DNA of 64,000 nucleotides from Streptomyces sp. NBC_01232 (GTDB lineage Bacteria; Actinomycetota; Actinomycetes; Streptomycetales; Streptomycetaceae): NCBI RefSeq assembly GCF_035989885.1, contig NZ_CP108518.1, positions 8,423,001 to 8,487,000 of the forward strand, read 5' to 3'. Shown piece by piece: positions 33,964 to 42,375 of this stretch (position 1 is its first letter; each line of letters starts with the position of its first letter). The notes under the pieces were generated by a model. It saw only the letters and a program-made list of their open reading frames with translations, ran no database searches and was not told where the DNA came from. The position numbers and the translations under genes were made by a program.

Positions 33964-35460
33964 ATGAACCGCACACGCACGAACGACCGATTCGCCCGTA
34001 CGCGCAACAGCAGCGCAGGATCCGGCAAGAGCGGCGGCCGCTTCGGCGGCTCGGCCCCCAGCCGGTCCAGTGGCCCGAGCCGCTCGGGCGGCTACGGCCG
34101 TCGGCCCGCCGCTGTCCAGGGCGAGTTCGCCCTGCCGAAGACGATCACTCCCGCGCTGCCCGCCGTCGAGGCCTTCGCCGACCTCGACATGCCGAGGGAA
34201 CTGCTCGCCGCACTCGCCGTGCAGGGCTTGACCGTGCCGTTCCCGATCCAGGGCGCCACCCTGCCGAACTCCCTGGCGGGCCGTGACGTGCTCGGCCGTG
34301 GACGGACCGGCTCCGGCAAGACCCTGGCCTTCGGACTGGCCCTGCTGGCCCGTACGGCCGGCCGGCGCGCCGAGCCGCGCCAGCCGCTCGCGCTGGTCCT
34401 CGTACCGACCCGCGAACTGGCCCAGCAGGTCACCGACGCCCTCACCCCGTACGCCCGCTCCGTCAAGCTCCGGCTCGCGACCGTCGTCGGCGGAATGCCC
34501 ATCGGACGGCAGGCCGGCGCGCTGCGCGGCGGTGCCGAGGTCGTCGTCGCCACGCCGGGCCGGCTGAAGGACCTGATCGACCGCGGCGACTGCCGGCTGG
34601 ACGAAGTGGCGATCACCGTCCTGGACGAGGCCGACCAGATGGCCGACATGGGCTTCATGCCGCAGGTCACCGCCCTGCTCGACCAGGTGCGCCCCGAGGG
34701 GCAGCGGATGCTCTTCTCCGCCACCCTCGACCGCAACGTCGACCTGCTGGTGCGCCGCTACCTGAGCGACCCGGTCGTCCACTCCGTCGACCCGTCCGCC
34801 GCGGCGGTGACGACGATGGAGCACCACGTGCTCCACGTACACGGCGGCGACAAGCACGCGGCCACCACCGAGATCGCAGCGCGCGACGGCCGCGTCATCA
34901 TGTTCCTGGACACCAAGCACGCCGTGGACCAGCTCACGAGCCACCTCCTGAACAGCGGGGTGCGGGCCGCAGCCCTGCACGGCGGGAAGTCGCAGCCGCA
35001 GCGCACCCGCACCCTGGCGCAGTTCAAGACCGGGCACGTGAGCGTGCTCGTCGCCACGAACGTCGCCGCCCGCGGCATCCACGTCGACAACCTCGACCTG
35101 GTCGTCAACGTGGACCCGCCCACCGACCACAAGGACTACCTGCACCGCGGCGGCCGCACCGCCCGCGCCGGCGAGTCCGGCAGCGTCGTCACCCTGGTCA
35201 CCCCGAACCAGCGCCGCGACATGACGCGCCTCATGGCCGCCGCCGGGATCACCCCGCAGACCACCCACGTCCGCTCCGGCGAAGAGGCCCTGCGCCGGAT
35301 CACCGGCGCCCAGGCGCCCTCCGGCATCCCGGTCGTCATCACCGCTCCGGCGGCCGAGCGGCGTCCGCGCAGTGGCTCCGGCTCGCGCGATCGCCGCCGC
35401 CCCGCCGCGGCGGGCCGGCGTAGGCCCGTACGGCAGTCCTCTGCCGACGCCGCGGCGTGA
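33964..35460 (+). CDS. DEAD-box ATP-dependent RNA helicase
   Basis: A 498-residue helicase with all core motifs: Q-motif region PFPIQGATLP, motif I GRGRTGSGKT, Ia PTRELAQQ, TPGR, DEAD box VLDEADQMADMGF, SAT (LFSATLD), ARGIHVDN and HRGGRTARAG. A 50-residue Gly/Ser/Arg-rich N-terminus and a basic C-terminus (RRPRSGSGSRDRRRP) should aid RNA binding. It unwinds short RNA duplexes and probably works with the upstream cold-shock protein in ribosome assembly or mRNA turnover in the cold. The ATG at 33964 is the only good start. Confidence 0.95.
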   Translation: MNRTRTNDRFARTRNSSAGSGKSGGRFGGSAPSRSSGPSRSGGYGRRPAAVQGEFALPKTITPALPAVEAFADLDMPRELLAALAVQGLTVPFPIQGATLPNSLAGRDVLGRGRTGSGKTLAFGLALLARTAGRRAEPRQPLALVLVPTRELAQQVTDALTPYARSVKLRLATVVGGMPIGRQAGALRGGAEVVVATPGRLKDLIDRGDCRLDEVAITVLDEADQMADMGFMPQVTALLDQVRPEGQRMLFSATLDRNVDLLVRRYLSDPVVHSVDPSAAAVTTMEHHVLHVHGGDKHAATTEIAARDGRVIMFLDTKHAVDQLTSHLLNSGVRAAALHGGKSQPQRTRTLAQFKTGHVSVLVATNVAARGIHVDNLDLVVNVDPPTDHKDYLHRGGRTARAGESGSVVTLVTPNQRRDMTRLMAAAGITPQTTHVRSGEEALRRITGAQAPSGIPVVITAPAAERRPRSGSGSRDRRRPAAAGRRRPVRQSSADAAA

Positions 35461-35490
35461 AAACCCTTCCACTTCCCCTTGTGAGGCATC

Positions 35491-35853
35491 ATGCGCTGCG
35501 TCATCGCCCGATTCCCGTTCGACCTGACCAAGAGCGGCGTGCTGGAGTCGATGAAGGGCATCAAGCCCGAGCCCGTCGAAGGTGAGTCCGTGATCATCGG
35601 ACGCCGGCAGTACCCGGTCAAGCAGGTCGGCCAGGTCGTCACCCGCCAGGACCGCCGGGATTTCAGCGCCGGTGAGGTCGTACGGGCCATGACCATGCTC
35701 GGTTTCACCTGCCGCGGCCTGCCGCAGGCGCCCGCCGCGCCCGCGCCCGGCCTCACCCCGCTCCAACGGGCTTCGGCGATGCTCGGCGCGCCCGAGCCGG
35801 TGCCCGCGCCCCAGCCCGCTCCGGCACCCGCGCCCGTACCGGTTTCCGTCTGA
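35491..35853 (+). CDS. small protein cotranscribed with the DEAD-box helicase
   Basis: A 120-residue protein 30 bases after the helicase stop. The first 75 residues form a compact basic alpha/beta region (MRCVIARFPFDLTKSGVLE, IIGRRQYPVKQVGQVVTRQ); the last 40 are Ala/Pro repeats (PAPQPAPAPAPVPV). I recall the same small gene beside csp-helicase pairs in other streptomycetes. A helicase partner or RNA-binding accessory role is inferred from position only. A perfect 21-bp terminator follows. Confidence 0.8.
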   Translation: MRCVIARFPFDLTKSGVLESMKGIKPEPVEGESVIIGRRQYPVKQVGQVVTRQDRRDFSAGEVVRAMTMLGFTCRGLPQAPAAPAPGLTPLQRASAMLGAPEPVPAPQPAPAPAPVPVSV

Positions 35854-35864
35854 CCGCAGCGGCA

Positions 35865-35910
35865 CAGCAGTGAGGGCCCGACCGCACACGCGGTCGGGCC
35901 CTCACTGCTG
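35865..35910 (+). terminator. terminator of the helicase operon
   Basis: Two perfect 21-base arms (35865-35885 and 35890-35910, starting CAGCAGTGAGGG) around an ACAC loop, 12 bases after the stop. Its symmetry would also let it work from the other strand. Confidence 0.9.
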
Positions 35911-36248
35911 TCGTGGTGATGCTGTGGTGCGCTGCGCTGCGCTGTTCTGTGCGAGAGAAGATCTCTTACGGTCGAACACGAGAAAATCTATCCCAGTCAC
36001 AGTAGACATCTGGTTCCGACGTGCATATGGTTTCTCTCGTAGCCAAGATCGAAGGAATGGAGGAAGCAGACGCCATCAGGATCGCCCGGGCAAGGACGCA
36101 CGGCCCGGGTACCGTACGACCCCCGAACGGAAGGTGGTCCCCGGTCAGGCATTCGCGATCCCCGCACTCCGCCCGTCTACAGGGCGTGACAGCGGAAACA
36201 GAAGGTCGGCGCAGCACTGAGGCCGACAGATGGTGTTGAATTCCCTTC
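35911..36248. other. gene-free region upstream of the MerR gene
   Basis: About 340 bases. An AT-richer patch at 35945-36010 includes AGAGAAGATCTCT and could be a promoter. A 72-codon frame from 36021 has a plausible start but no ribosome site and no homology I know. Otherwise nothing is seen. Confidence 0.4.
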
Positions 36249-36280
36249 AGGGCCTTGGTGCCGTACGGCACCAAGGCCCT
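36249..36280. promoter_or_regulatory. 32-bp perfect palindrome upstream of the MerR gene
   Basis: AGGGCCTTGGTGCC-GTAC-GGCACCAAGGCCCT is fully self-complementary and ends 26 bases before the MerR ATG. MerR proteins bind dyads in their own promoters, so it may be the operator; as RNA it would be a very stable hairpin in the leader and could act as a terminator or attenuator. Confidence 0.7.
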
Positions 36281-36306
36281 TCGGCGCGTCCCAAGAAGAG
36301 GTGCAG

Positions 36307-36669
36307 ATGACAGCGGATGACTCGCTCGGCGGCCGGCTGGACGACGATGACTACCCCGCCTACACGATGGGCCGGGCCGCCGAACTCCTCGGCACGACCC
36401 CTGGCTTCCTGCGCGCCATCGGCGAGGCCCGTCTGATCACACCGCTGCGCTCCGCAGGCGGGCACCGCCGGTACTCCCGCTACCAGCTGCGGATCGCGGC
36501 CCGCGCACGGGAGCTCGTGGACCAGGGCACGCCGGTCGAAGCCGCCTGCCGCATCGTCATCCTGGAGGACCAGCTCGAAGAGGCGCAGCGCATCAACGCC
36601 GAGTACCGGCGCGCCGCGACCGCCGCGCCCACACCTGCGCCGAGGCCCACGCCGGACGATTCCCGCTGA
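36307..36669 (+). CDS. MerR-family transcriptional regulator
   Basis: A 120-residue MerR-type protein. The winged helix is YTMGRAAELLGTTPGFLRAI (residues 18-37) with the wing LRSAGGHRRYSRYQ, then a coiled-coil dimer helix with LEDQLEEAQRINAEYRR and a Pro-rich tail. There is no Cys effector site, so it is a sensor-less short MerR like those tied to heat or cold stress. AGAGG lies 5 bases before the ATG at 36307, preferred over the GTG at 36301. A 32-bp palindrome lies just upstream, and the gene follows the cold-shock locus. Confidence 0.87.
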   Translation: MTADDSLGGRLDDDDYPAYTMGRAAELLGTTPGFLRAIGEARLITPLRSAGGHRRYSRYQLRIAARARELVDQGTPVEAACRIVILEDQLEEAQRINAEYRRAATAAPTPAPRPTPDDSR

Positions 36670-36892
36670 GCCTCGGTCACCCGGCAGAGGGACACCGTCA
36701 ACTGCACGCAGGCGCGAGCATGCACGGCAGTTCATGCAATTCCCTTGCTTGCCCGTGGACTTGGTGCCCGAGTGCCCCGGTGGCCTTCCAGATCCGGTGC
36801 TGGCAGCGGCGGGCCGTGGCTCTGATGCGCCGGAGCGCAGTACGTACGTTTCGCTGACCCACCGGCGCTCCCTGCGGCACTAGGCTCGGGCC

Positions 36893-37735
36893 GTGGGACA
36901 GCCCGAGCAGCGCGTCGAAGGCGCAGGACCGTTCACCACCCGACTCACCTGGGAGCGCCCTCAGGGGGAAAGGGTGGTCTGGGATTCGCGGCCGGCGCGC
37001 AAGCGCGGCACGCTGACGGTCCGTGGCCCGGGAGAAACGGCCGACCGGCCCTCGGCGGCCACCCCCGAGGCTCTGTACCGCCTGCGCAGGCTCAACACCG
37101 TCGCCTCCGGAGCGTTCGTCGTCGGCGGGCTGCTCTTCGCCCTCGGCGCCGCGATGTCCCAGTTCGGCGCGGGCGATCCGCTCCAGAGTGCCTGGGTGTA
37201 CTTCACCGGCGGTCTGTTCTTCAACCTCGGCGGCTACGTCTCGCTCCTCCAGGTACTCAACGGGCCGCGCCACGCCCCGGGAGGCGGCTTCCAGGACACG
37301 GGCGGCTGGAGGTGGTGGGGATACGAGCCGATGCGGCTCGACTGGCTCAGCACCTTCGTCCTGTTCTCCGGGACGCTCGTGTTCGCCGTCAACCTGCTGG
37401 ACTCCTTCCTGCAGGGCCTCTCCGTCCAGCAGGTCAACCGGCTGATCTGGACTCCCGACGTCATCGGATGCGTGCTGTTCCTCGTTTCTGGGCACCTTGC
37501 GTTCGCCGAGATCTGCCATCGATTCCTGCCCTGTATCCGCTCGCGCAGCCTCGGGTGGTGGGTCGTCGCGGTGAACCAGTTCGGCTCGCTGCTGTTCATG
37601 GCGTCGGCACTGGCGGCCTTCACCAGGCCCGCCACCGGAAGCCTGGTCAATGTCGACATCGCCAACTGGGCGACGCTGACCGGCGCGCTGTGCTTCTCGA
37701 TCGGCGGTGTGCTCCAGTACTTCGAACGGCCGTAG
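36893..37735 (+). CDS. YrhK-like integral membrane protein
   Basis: A 280-residue membrane protein with about six helices in two similar halves: FVVGGLLFALGAAMS and FTGGLFFNLGGYVSLLQ in the first, and LLFMASALAAFTR and TLTGALCFSIGGVLQYFE in the second. The GGLLF.LG and W..GGLFF.GGY pattern is that of YrhK-like domains. The N-terminal 65 residues are cytosolic. Start GTG 36893 has no strong ribosome site. Role unknown. Confidence 0.7.
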   Translation: MGQPEQRVEGAGPFTTRLTWERPQGERVVWDSRPARKRGTLTVRGPGETADRPSAATPEALYRLRRLNTVASGAFVVGGLLFALGAAMSQFGAGDPLQSAWVYFTGGLFFNLGGYVSLLQVLNGPRHAPGGGFQDTGGWRWWGYEPMRLDWLSTFVLFSGTLVFAVNLLDSFLQGLSVQQVNRLIWTPDVIGCVLFLVSGHLAFAEICHRFLPCIRSRSLGWWVVAVNQFGSLLFMASALAAFTRPATGSLVNVDIANWATLTGALCFSIGGVLQYFERP

Positions 37736-37893
37736 GCTCTCGGTCCTCCCCACCAACTCGCTCGGTTCGCTCAGGGATTTGGTCCGGGCCGGGATCCTGC
37801 CGGTTCAGGGCATGGACGATGATGGAGGCGCACAAGTGTGGGGGAGTCGGGCCGGGCCGGGTCACCGGTCTGCAGGGGAGGGTTCGGTAGCTG

Positions 37894-38358
37894 ATGTCGA
37901 CGGGTGTTCGACCGCAAGAGGGCTTGCGGTTCCTGGTCATTGCAGTGGGTGTCATCGTCGCGGGACTGGCCGGATTCCTCGTCGAGCTGGCGGCGGGCCA
38001 GGACGGTGAGCCTCTCAAGGTCACCGATGTGGAGGGGCTCTGGTCGGCAACGGACGGGGGACGTCTGACCGTCCGGCCGGACGGCTCCGCAGAACTGGAG
38101 GGGGTCAGGGATCCGAAGGAGGGGTGCGGACGGTCCAACAGCACGGTCGGCTCCGCGTATCCGGGTCCGACGACCTGGGAGTTCGATACCTACCCCGACG
38201 AGTCACCGGGCATCAGGTTCGACTACCGGGGCATCGACACCGGGCAGAAGTGCAGTGTCTACCTGTCCATCACCGGCTCCGACAAGCACGGCGCCAAGGG
38301 CTTCCTCCCGCATCGCCCTGAGCAGCAGTATGCGCGAGGTGCCGTACAGGCCGGCTGA
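37894..38358 (+). CDS. membrane-anchored or secreted hypothetical protein
   Basis: A 154-residue protein with one N-terminal hydrophobic helix (FLVIAVGVIVAGLAGFLVEL) and a 110-residue outer domain with two Cys and beta-type sequence (VEGLWSATDGGRLTVRPDG), like small lipocalin-type proteins of actinobacteria. GGGAGGG lies about 13 bases before the ATG. The leading residues before the helix are Arg-containing, so it may remain anchored. Function unknown. Confidence 0.65.
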   Translation: MSTGVRPQEGLRFLVIAVGVIVAGLAGFLVELAAGQDGEPLKVTDVEGLWSATDGGRLTVRPDGSAELEGVRDPKEGCGRSNSTVGSAYPGPTTWEFDTYPDESPGIRFDYRGIDTGQKCSVYLSITGSDKHGAKGFLPHRPEQQYARGAVQAG

Positions 38359-38484
38359 CGTGCCCGGACAGCTCGCGGGGCGGCGGGCGAGCCGGTGATG
38401 GGTAGGGGCCGACCGGCCGGCTGGTGCCGGCGTCGTAGGCTGGCGTGGTCGTCGCTGCCCACTGGTGAATGGAGAGCCGCTGTG

Positions 38485-39888
38485 ATGCTGACCGCCCTCA
38501 CGGGTGTTTTCGGGGACCGGGCGGATGCTGTCACTGTTGCGGGTCGTACCGCCTCGTACGAGGAACTCCTCGGCGCGGCGGGGGCTGTGGCCGCCGATCT
38601 CGCCCGGGTTCCGGTGGGAGCGTTCGCGGTGACGGCGACTGCGTCGCTCGAGACGGTCGCGGCGGTGGTCGGGGGTCTGATCGCGGGCGTGCCGTGCGTC
38701 CCGCTGCCTCCGGATGCGGGTCCGTCGGAGCGCGATCACATTCTGCGTGATTCTGGTGCTCGTCTCCTCGAGGTGGACTTCGCCCGCCGCGCGCCCGCAG
38801 TGACGTCGGCGTCGGCTTCGGCGGCCGCATCCGGATCCGCATTCGGATCTGCGTCCGCGTCCGCGTCCGTGGAGGATCCGGCGCTGATTCTGTACACGTC
38901 CGGGACGACCGGGGCGCCGAAGGGGGTGGTCGTCAGCGCTGCCGCGATCACTGCCGACCTCGATGCGCTGGCTGCGGCGTGGCAGTGGAGTGCCGAGGAC
39001 ACTCTGGTTCACGGTCTGCCGCTCTTCCATGTACACGGCCTGGTCCTGGGCGTGTTGGGGGCCTTGCGGACCGGGAGCCGCCTGGTGCATACGGGCCGGC
39101 CGACGCCGGAGGCGTACGCGGCGGCTGCGGAGGCGGGCGGGAGTCTCTACTTCGGGGTGCCGACGGTGTGGTCTCGTATCGCGGCTGCTCCGCAGGAGGC
39201 GGCAGCGTTGTCGCGGGCCCGGTTGCTGGTGTCGGGGAGTGCGGCCCTGCCCGCGCCGGTCTTCCGTGATCTGGAGCGCTTGACGGGACACCGGCCGGTG
39301 GAGCGGTACGGGATGACGGAAACCCTGATCACGGTGAGCGGGCGAGCGGGCGGCGAGGTCCACCCGGGCGCGGTCGGTACGCCGCTTGCGGGCATCCGTA
39401 CGCGCATCGCCGCCGAGCCGGGTGCCGAGATCGGTGAACTGCAGCTGACCGGGCCGACGTTGTTCTCGGGCTACCTGGGCCGGCCGGAGGCCACCGCTGC
39501 CGCGTACACGGAGGACGGCTGGTTCCGTACGGGTGACATCGCGTCGGTGGGCGAGGACGGGGTCCACCGGATCGTGGGCCGTGCCTCCACCGACATGATC
39601 AAGTCGGGCGGGTACCGGATCGGGGCGGGCGAGATCGAGAACGCGCTCCTGGACCATCCGCGGGTGAGGGAGGCAGCGGTGGTCGGTGTACCGGATGCGG
39701 ATCTGGGGCAGCGGATCGTCGCCTTCGTCGTCGCCGACGGGGTCACGGGCGCCGAACTCACCGATTTCGTCGCTGCGCACCTGTCGGTGCACAAACGCCC
39801 GCGCGAGGTGCGGTTCATCGCGGCGATCCCGCGCAACGCGATGGGCAAGCCCCAGAAGCGACTCCTCCTGGAGGGCAGGGCCGGGTAG
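38485..39888 (+). CDS. matB: malonyl-CoA synthetase (acyl-CoA ligase family)
   Basis: A 467-residue adenylate-forming enzyme. The P-loop motif YTSGTTGAPKG starts at about residue 135; QGLPLFHVHGLVLG is conserved here as HGLPLFHVHGLVLG; YGMTETLITVS, GWFRTGDIA and SGGYRIGAGEIENALL follow, and the catalytic Lys is in NAMGKPQKR. Layout and motifs closely follow Streptomyces MatB, which makes malonyl-CoA or methylmalonyl-CoA from the diacid, a polyketide and lipid precursor supply. Residues 107-128 are an extra Ser/Ala repeat linker. ATG 38485 follows GGAGAG; GTG 38482 is also possible. No matA or matC is adjacent. Confidence 0.88.
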   Translation: MLTALTGVFGDRADAVTVAGRTASYEELLGAAGAVAADLARVPVGAFAVTATASLETVAAVVGGLIAGVPCVPLPPDAGPSERDHILRDSGARLLEVDFARRAPAVTSASASAAASGSAFGSASASASVEDPALILYTSGTTGAPKGVVVSAAAITADLDALAAAWQWSAEDTLVHGLPLFHVHGLVLGVLGALRTGSRLVHTGRPTPEAYAAAAEAGGSLYFGVPTVWSRIAAAPQEAAALSRARLLVSGSAALPAPVFRDLERLTGHRPVERYGMTETLITVSGRAGGEVHPGAVGTPLAGIRTRIAAEPGAEIGELQLTGPTLFSGYLGRPEATAAAYTEDGWFRTGDIASVGEDGVHRIVGRASTDMIKSGGYRIGAGEIENALLDHPRVREAAVVGVPDADLGQRIVAFVVADGVTGAELTDFVAAHLSVHKRPREVRFIAAIPRNAMGKPQKRLLLEGRAG

Positions 39889-40268
39889 CGCACCCTTGGC
39901 ACGAACTGTGGCGGGGCCGGTGTTGGGCGGGCCGAGGGTGCGGATGAGTCGGTGCGGCTGATGGTGCGCTGACCGAGCCTCAAGGATGCCCGCCTGCGAC
40001 CACTACACCCGCGCCCCCTGGCCATGCGACGACTTGAGTGACCTGGCTTCGCCCCACACCGGTCACTTTGGCTTCCACGCGGAGGCTTGAAGCAGCGCAG
40101 CACACGAAGGGACGGTGGGTGAAACTGCGTGCCTGGACCGATCCTCGCTCCCGGAAAGTGCTTTACGAAACCACTCCTGTCGCAATCTCTTGAATACCGG
40201 CTCGCACTCCCTGGGTGCCCCCACGGCTTTGGGTTGATGGTGCGCGGGCTTCAGGTAGCTCCAGCTCA
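39889..40268. other. gene-free stretch with possible 3' remnant of the RIP-fold gene
   Basis: In the minus strand, the frame 40063-40268 contains PVFKRLRQEWFRKALSG, which resembles the conserved Leu-x-x-x-Trp...Leu-Ser end of ribosome-inactivating proteins. It is out of frame with the RIP-fold gene and separated by stops. Nothing else is seen. Confidence 0.4.
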
Positions 40269-40832
40269 CTACAGTCGCCCTCCAGTCATCCAGATGCGTG
40301 AGATTGCACCGGCCAGGGCGGGGTATCGGGCGGCCTCGCAGAGCATCTCCGAGAGTACGAGCATTCCATGAGCGGTGTTCCGCGGATCCCGGTTCTGGTG
40401 CAGCCAGATGACCGCGTCACTCAAGGGCCGACGCCCGAGCAGGATCCCCGAACGCCGGACGGCGGCGGCCGTCTCCAGGTCGGCGCGGTTTCCGCCGAAC
40501 GGCAGGGCTTCCGTTCGGTGGAGACCCGGCGGGGCCACAGAGTCCCGCACGTGGCGGGCGTACGCTTCCGGCGGTGCCTGGCCGTTCTCGAAGATGTTCC
40601 GGAACCCGGCTATCCGGAGGCTCGTATTGCGTGGGCGGAGCTCGATGTAGAGCTCGATGAACAGACCGCGCAGTTGGACGTGAAGAGGAAGGTAGGGCAT
40701 CTGGCCCTCCTTGCGCCCGGCTCCGCCGAAGAATCCCTGCGCATCTTGCGCCTTCGACCGGATGGCCGACGTCAGGGATCGATATTCGTCGGCAGAGGCG
40801 AGCGCCGGGGAAAACAGCATTGGCATCAGCAT
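40269..40832 (-). CDS. ribosome-inactivating-protein (ricin/Shiga A-chain fold) homologue, truncated, active-site tyrosines replaced
   Basis: A 187-residue protein that can be followed against ricin A chain: EYRSLTSAIRS (N-terminal helix), LPLHVQLRGLFIELYIEL (strands), LRIAGFRN, LPFGGNRADLETAA, LLGRRPLSDAVIWL and LSEMLCEAARYPALAGAI. Glu166 and Arg169 match catalytic Glu177 and Arg180 of ricin. The two stacking tyrosines do not survive: Tyr80 aligns with Arg73, and Tyr123 (GGNY) is Arg116 (GGNR). The frame stops where about 45 more residues with the conserved Trp are expected. A short hydrophobic start (MLMPMLFSPALASA) could be a cut-down signal peptide. RIPs depurinate 28S/23S rRNA; this copy may be dead, a binding-only protein, or decaying. 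Confidence 0.68.
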   Translation of the reverse strand: MLMPMLFSPALASADEYRSLTSAIRSKAQDAQGFFGGAGRKEGQMPYLPLHVQLRGLFIELYIELRPRNTSLRIAGFRNIFENGQAPPEAYARHVRDSVAPPGLHRTEALPFGGNRADLETAAAVRRSGILLGRRPLSDAVIWLHQNRDPRNTAHGMLVLSEMLCEAARYPALAGAISRIWMTGGRL

Positions 40833-41478
40833 GGCCGGCCTATCAGGGGAGAGATCCGGAACTCGAACATCTCATAACTAATCTGATCGCAATCGCCTGG
40901 ATCCTGCTGTACACGCGCATGCAAATCACCACCTTCGCCATATTCCGACGACGGATTCATCACCCTCGTCGGTGCCGGGTTCGGTCCGATGCGCTCCTTT
41001 GTAGTCGGCCGGATGACGGCCAAGAGAATTGTTTGCATCTGATGCTAAGAAATCAGCGCGCGATCCTGGAGGCGCGGGTGACTGTCGCAGGCCGCAACGG
41101 GGCATGCCGGCCGTCGGGTTGACGGCAGTAGAGCTGCGGCGGGAGGGCGTCATCGCCGCGCCACAGGAGTGAGTTCCTCGACCCCGTAGGCGGCCGGAAG
41201 CTCAACCGTTCCAGAGGCCGGGATCCATGCCAGGCGGGACAGCTGGATGATCACGCTGGTCTGCATCGGCCATCGTGAGATCGGGCTGTGTCCTGAGAGT
41301 CGTCCCGGATGCCTGGGAACCGAGCAGCCGTTGCCGTACCGATCATGGAGTCTGTCGATCGAACGAGAGTCTCGACCGGGTGATCGCGGGCACTGCCCGG
41401 CATGAGAGAGCAGAGCCCGGTGGCATACGGGGAAATTCCAGGAGAGCGGACGGCCGCGCGCTGCTACGGTCGGGCGTT
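40833..41478. other. AT-richer gene-free stretch
   Basis: About 650 bases; 40830-41060 is clearly lower in GC than the chromosome average, suggesting transferred DNA along with the RIP-fold gene. Frames are short and without homology. Confidence 0.4.
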
Positions 41479-41982
41479 ATGAGCTGGCTCCCCGACAACT
41501 TCGTCCATCCCGTCCTGGTACCGCTGCCGGGCAGTGGTCATCACCTGCGGCCGATCCGGGAGGCGGACACCCCGCTCGACTATCCGGCTGTGATGGGTTC
41601 GCGCGAGCGGCTGTGGGTCATCTTCGGCCCAGCCTGGGGCTGGCCCGCGGCCACCATGACCTACGAGGCCGACCAGGCCGACCTGTTGCGGCACGAGAGG
41701 GAGATCGCCGCACACCAGTCCTTCAATTACGCGCTGTTCGACGCGGCGGAGACAGCTCTGCTCGGCTGCGTCTACATCGACCCACCGGAGAGGGCCGGTG
41801 CGGACGGCGAGATCTCCTGGTGGGTGGTCGACGAGCTGGTGGGCAGCAAGGTCGAACAGGCCCTCGACGAGCTGGTGCCGCAGTGGATCGCCGCCGACTG
41901 GCCGTTCGAGCAGCCGCGCTTCCTCGGTCGAGAGATCTCTTGGTCGGACTGGCTCGCCCTGCCGGAACACCCCGACGCGTAA
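41479..41982 (+). CDS. GNAT-like acetyltransferase-fold protein
   Basis: A 167-residue protein with the N-terminal HLRPIREADTPLDYPAVMG of GNAT proteins and YALFDAAETALLGCVYIDPPE as the central strands. The usual acetyl-CoA loop (R/QxxGxG/A) is not recognisable; the region after ISWWVVDELVGS reads KVEQALDELV, so activity is uncertain. ATG 41479 fits the first conserved residues. Isolated gene at the edge of the transposon-rich region. Confidence 0.7.
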   Translation: MSWLPDNFVHPVLVPLPGSGHHLRPIREADTPLDYPAVMGSRERLWVIFGPAWGWPAATMTYEADQADLLRHEREIAAHQSFNYALFDAAETALLGCVYIDPPERAGADGEISWWVVDELVGSKVEQALDELVPQWIAADWPFEQPRFLGREISWSDWLALPEHPDA

Positions 41983-42167
41983 GTAGCTTTTGTCGTAGTG
42001 CTCTGCGGACTTGGTGCTCGAACGGCCGTCTCGATTCGGTGGTCGTCGGGTGCTCGGCGCCCGCGAGGAGAGCCTCCTGAACAGCTCGCTGGTGTCGGCC
42101 GAGCCTGCCGGCGCCGGGTGGGATGCAGGGCCAGGGCGGGGAGCCGGAAGCGTACTGACACCGGGCG

Positions 42168-42296
42168 ATGCTGGCCGACTTGCCTCCGTGGGGCCGGGTC
42201 TATGCGTTCTTCCGCCGCTGGCGCGATCGCGGCGTCGCCGTAGCCGCGTTCGATGGCGCTCACCAGGGCGTGCCACGAGTTCACCTTTCAGCGACC
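42168..42296 (+). pseudogene. IS5-type transposase N-terminal fragment (DUF4096-like)
   Basis: ADLPPWGRVYAFFRRWRDRG is the helix-turn-helix block near the start of IS5-family transposases (PPW..VY..FRRW). No DDE domain follows; the frame dissolves after about 40 residues. Confidence 0.6.
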
Positions 42297-42375
42297 GTGT
42301 ACGCCGTACGTACGCCAGCCGCGCTGGTGCAGCAGCTCTCCCGTCTCGGTGTCAGTAGCCACGTACGTGAGGCTC

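Noticed and set aside
33796..35889. 697-codon minus-strand frame
   Set aside because: Antisense shadow of the helicase operon.
36021..36239. 72-codon plus-strand frame between the helicase operon and the MerR gene
   Set aside because: Plausible start but no ribosome site and loss of coding character after 30 codons.
38203..39792. 529-codon minus-strand frame
   Set aside because: Antisense shadow of matB.
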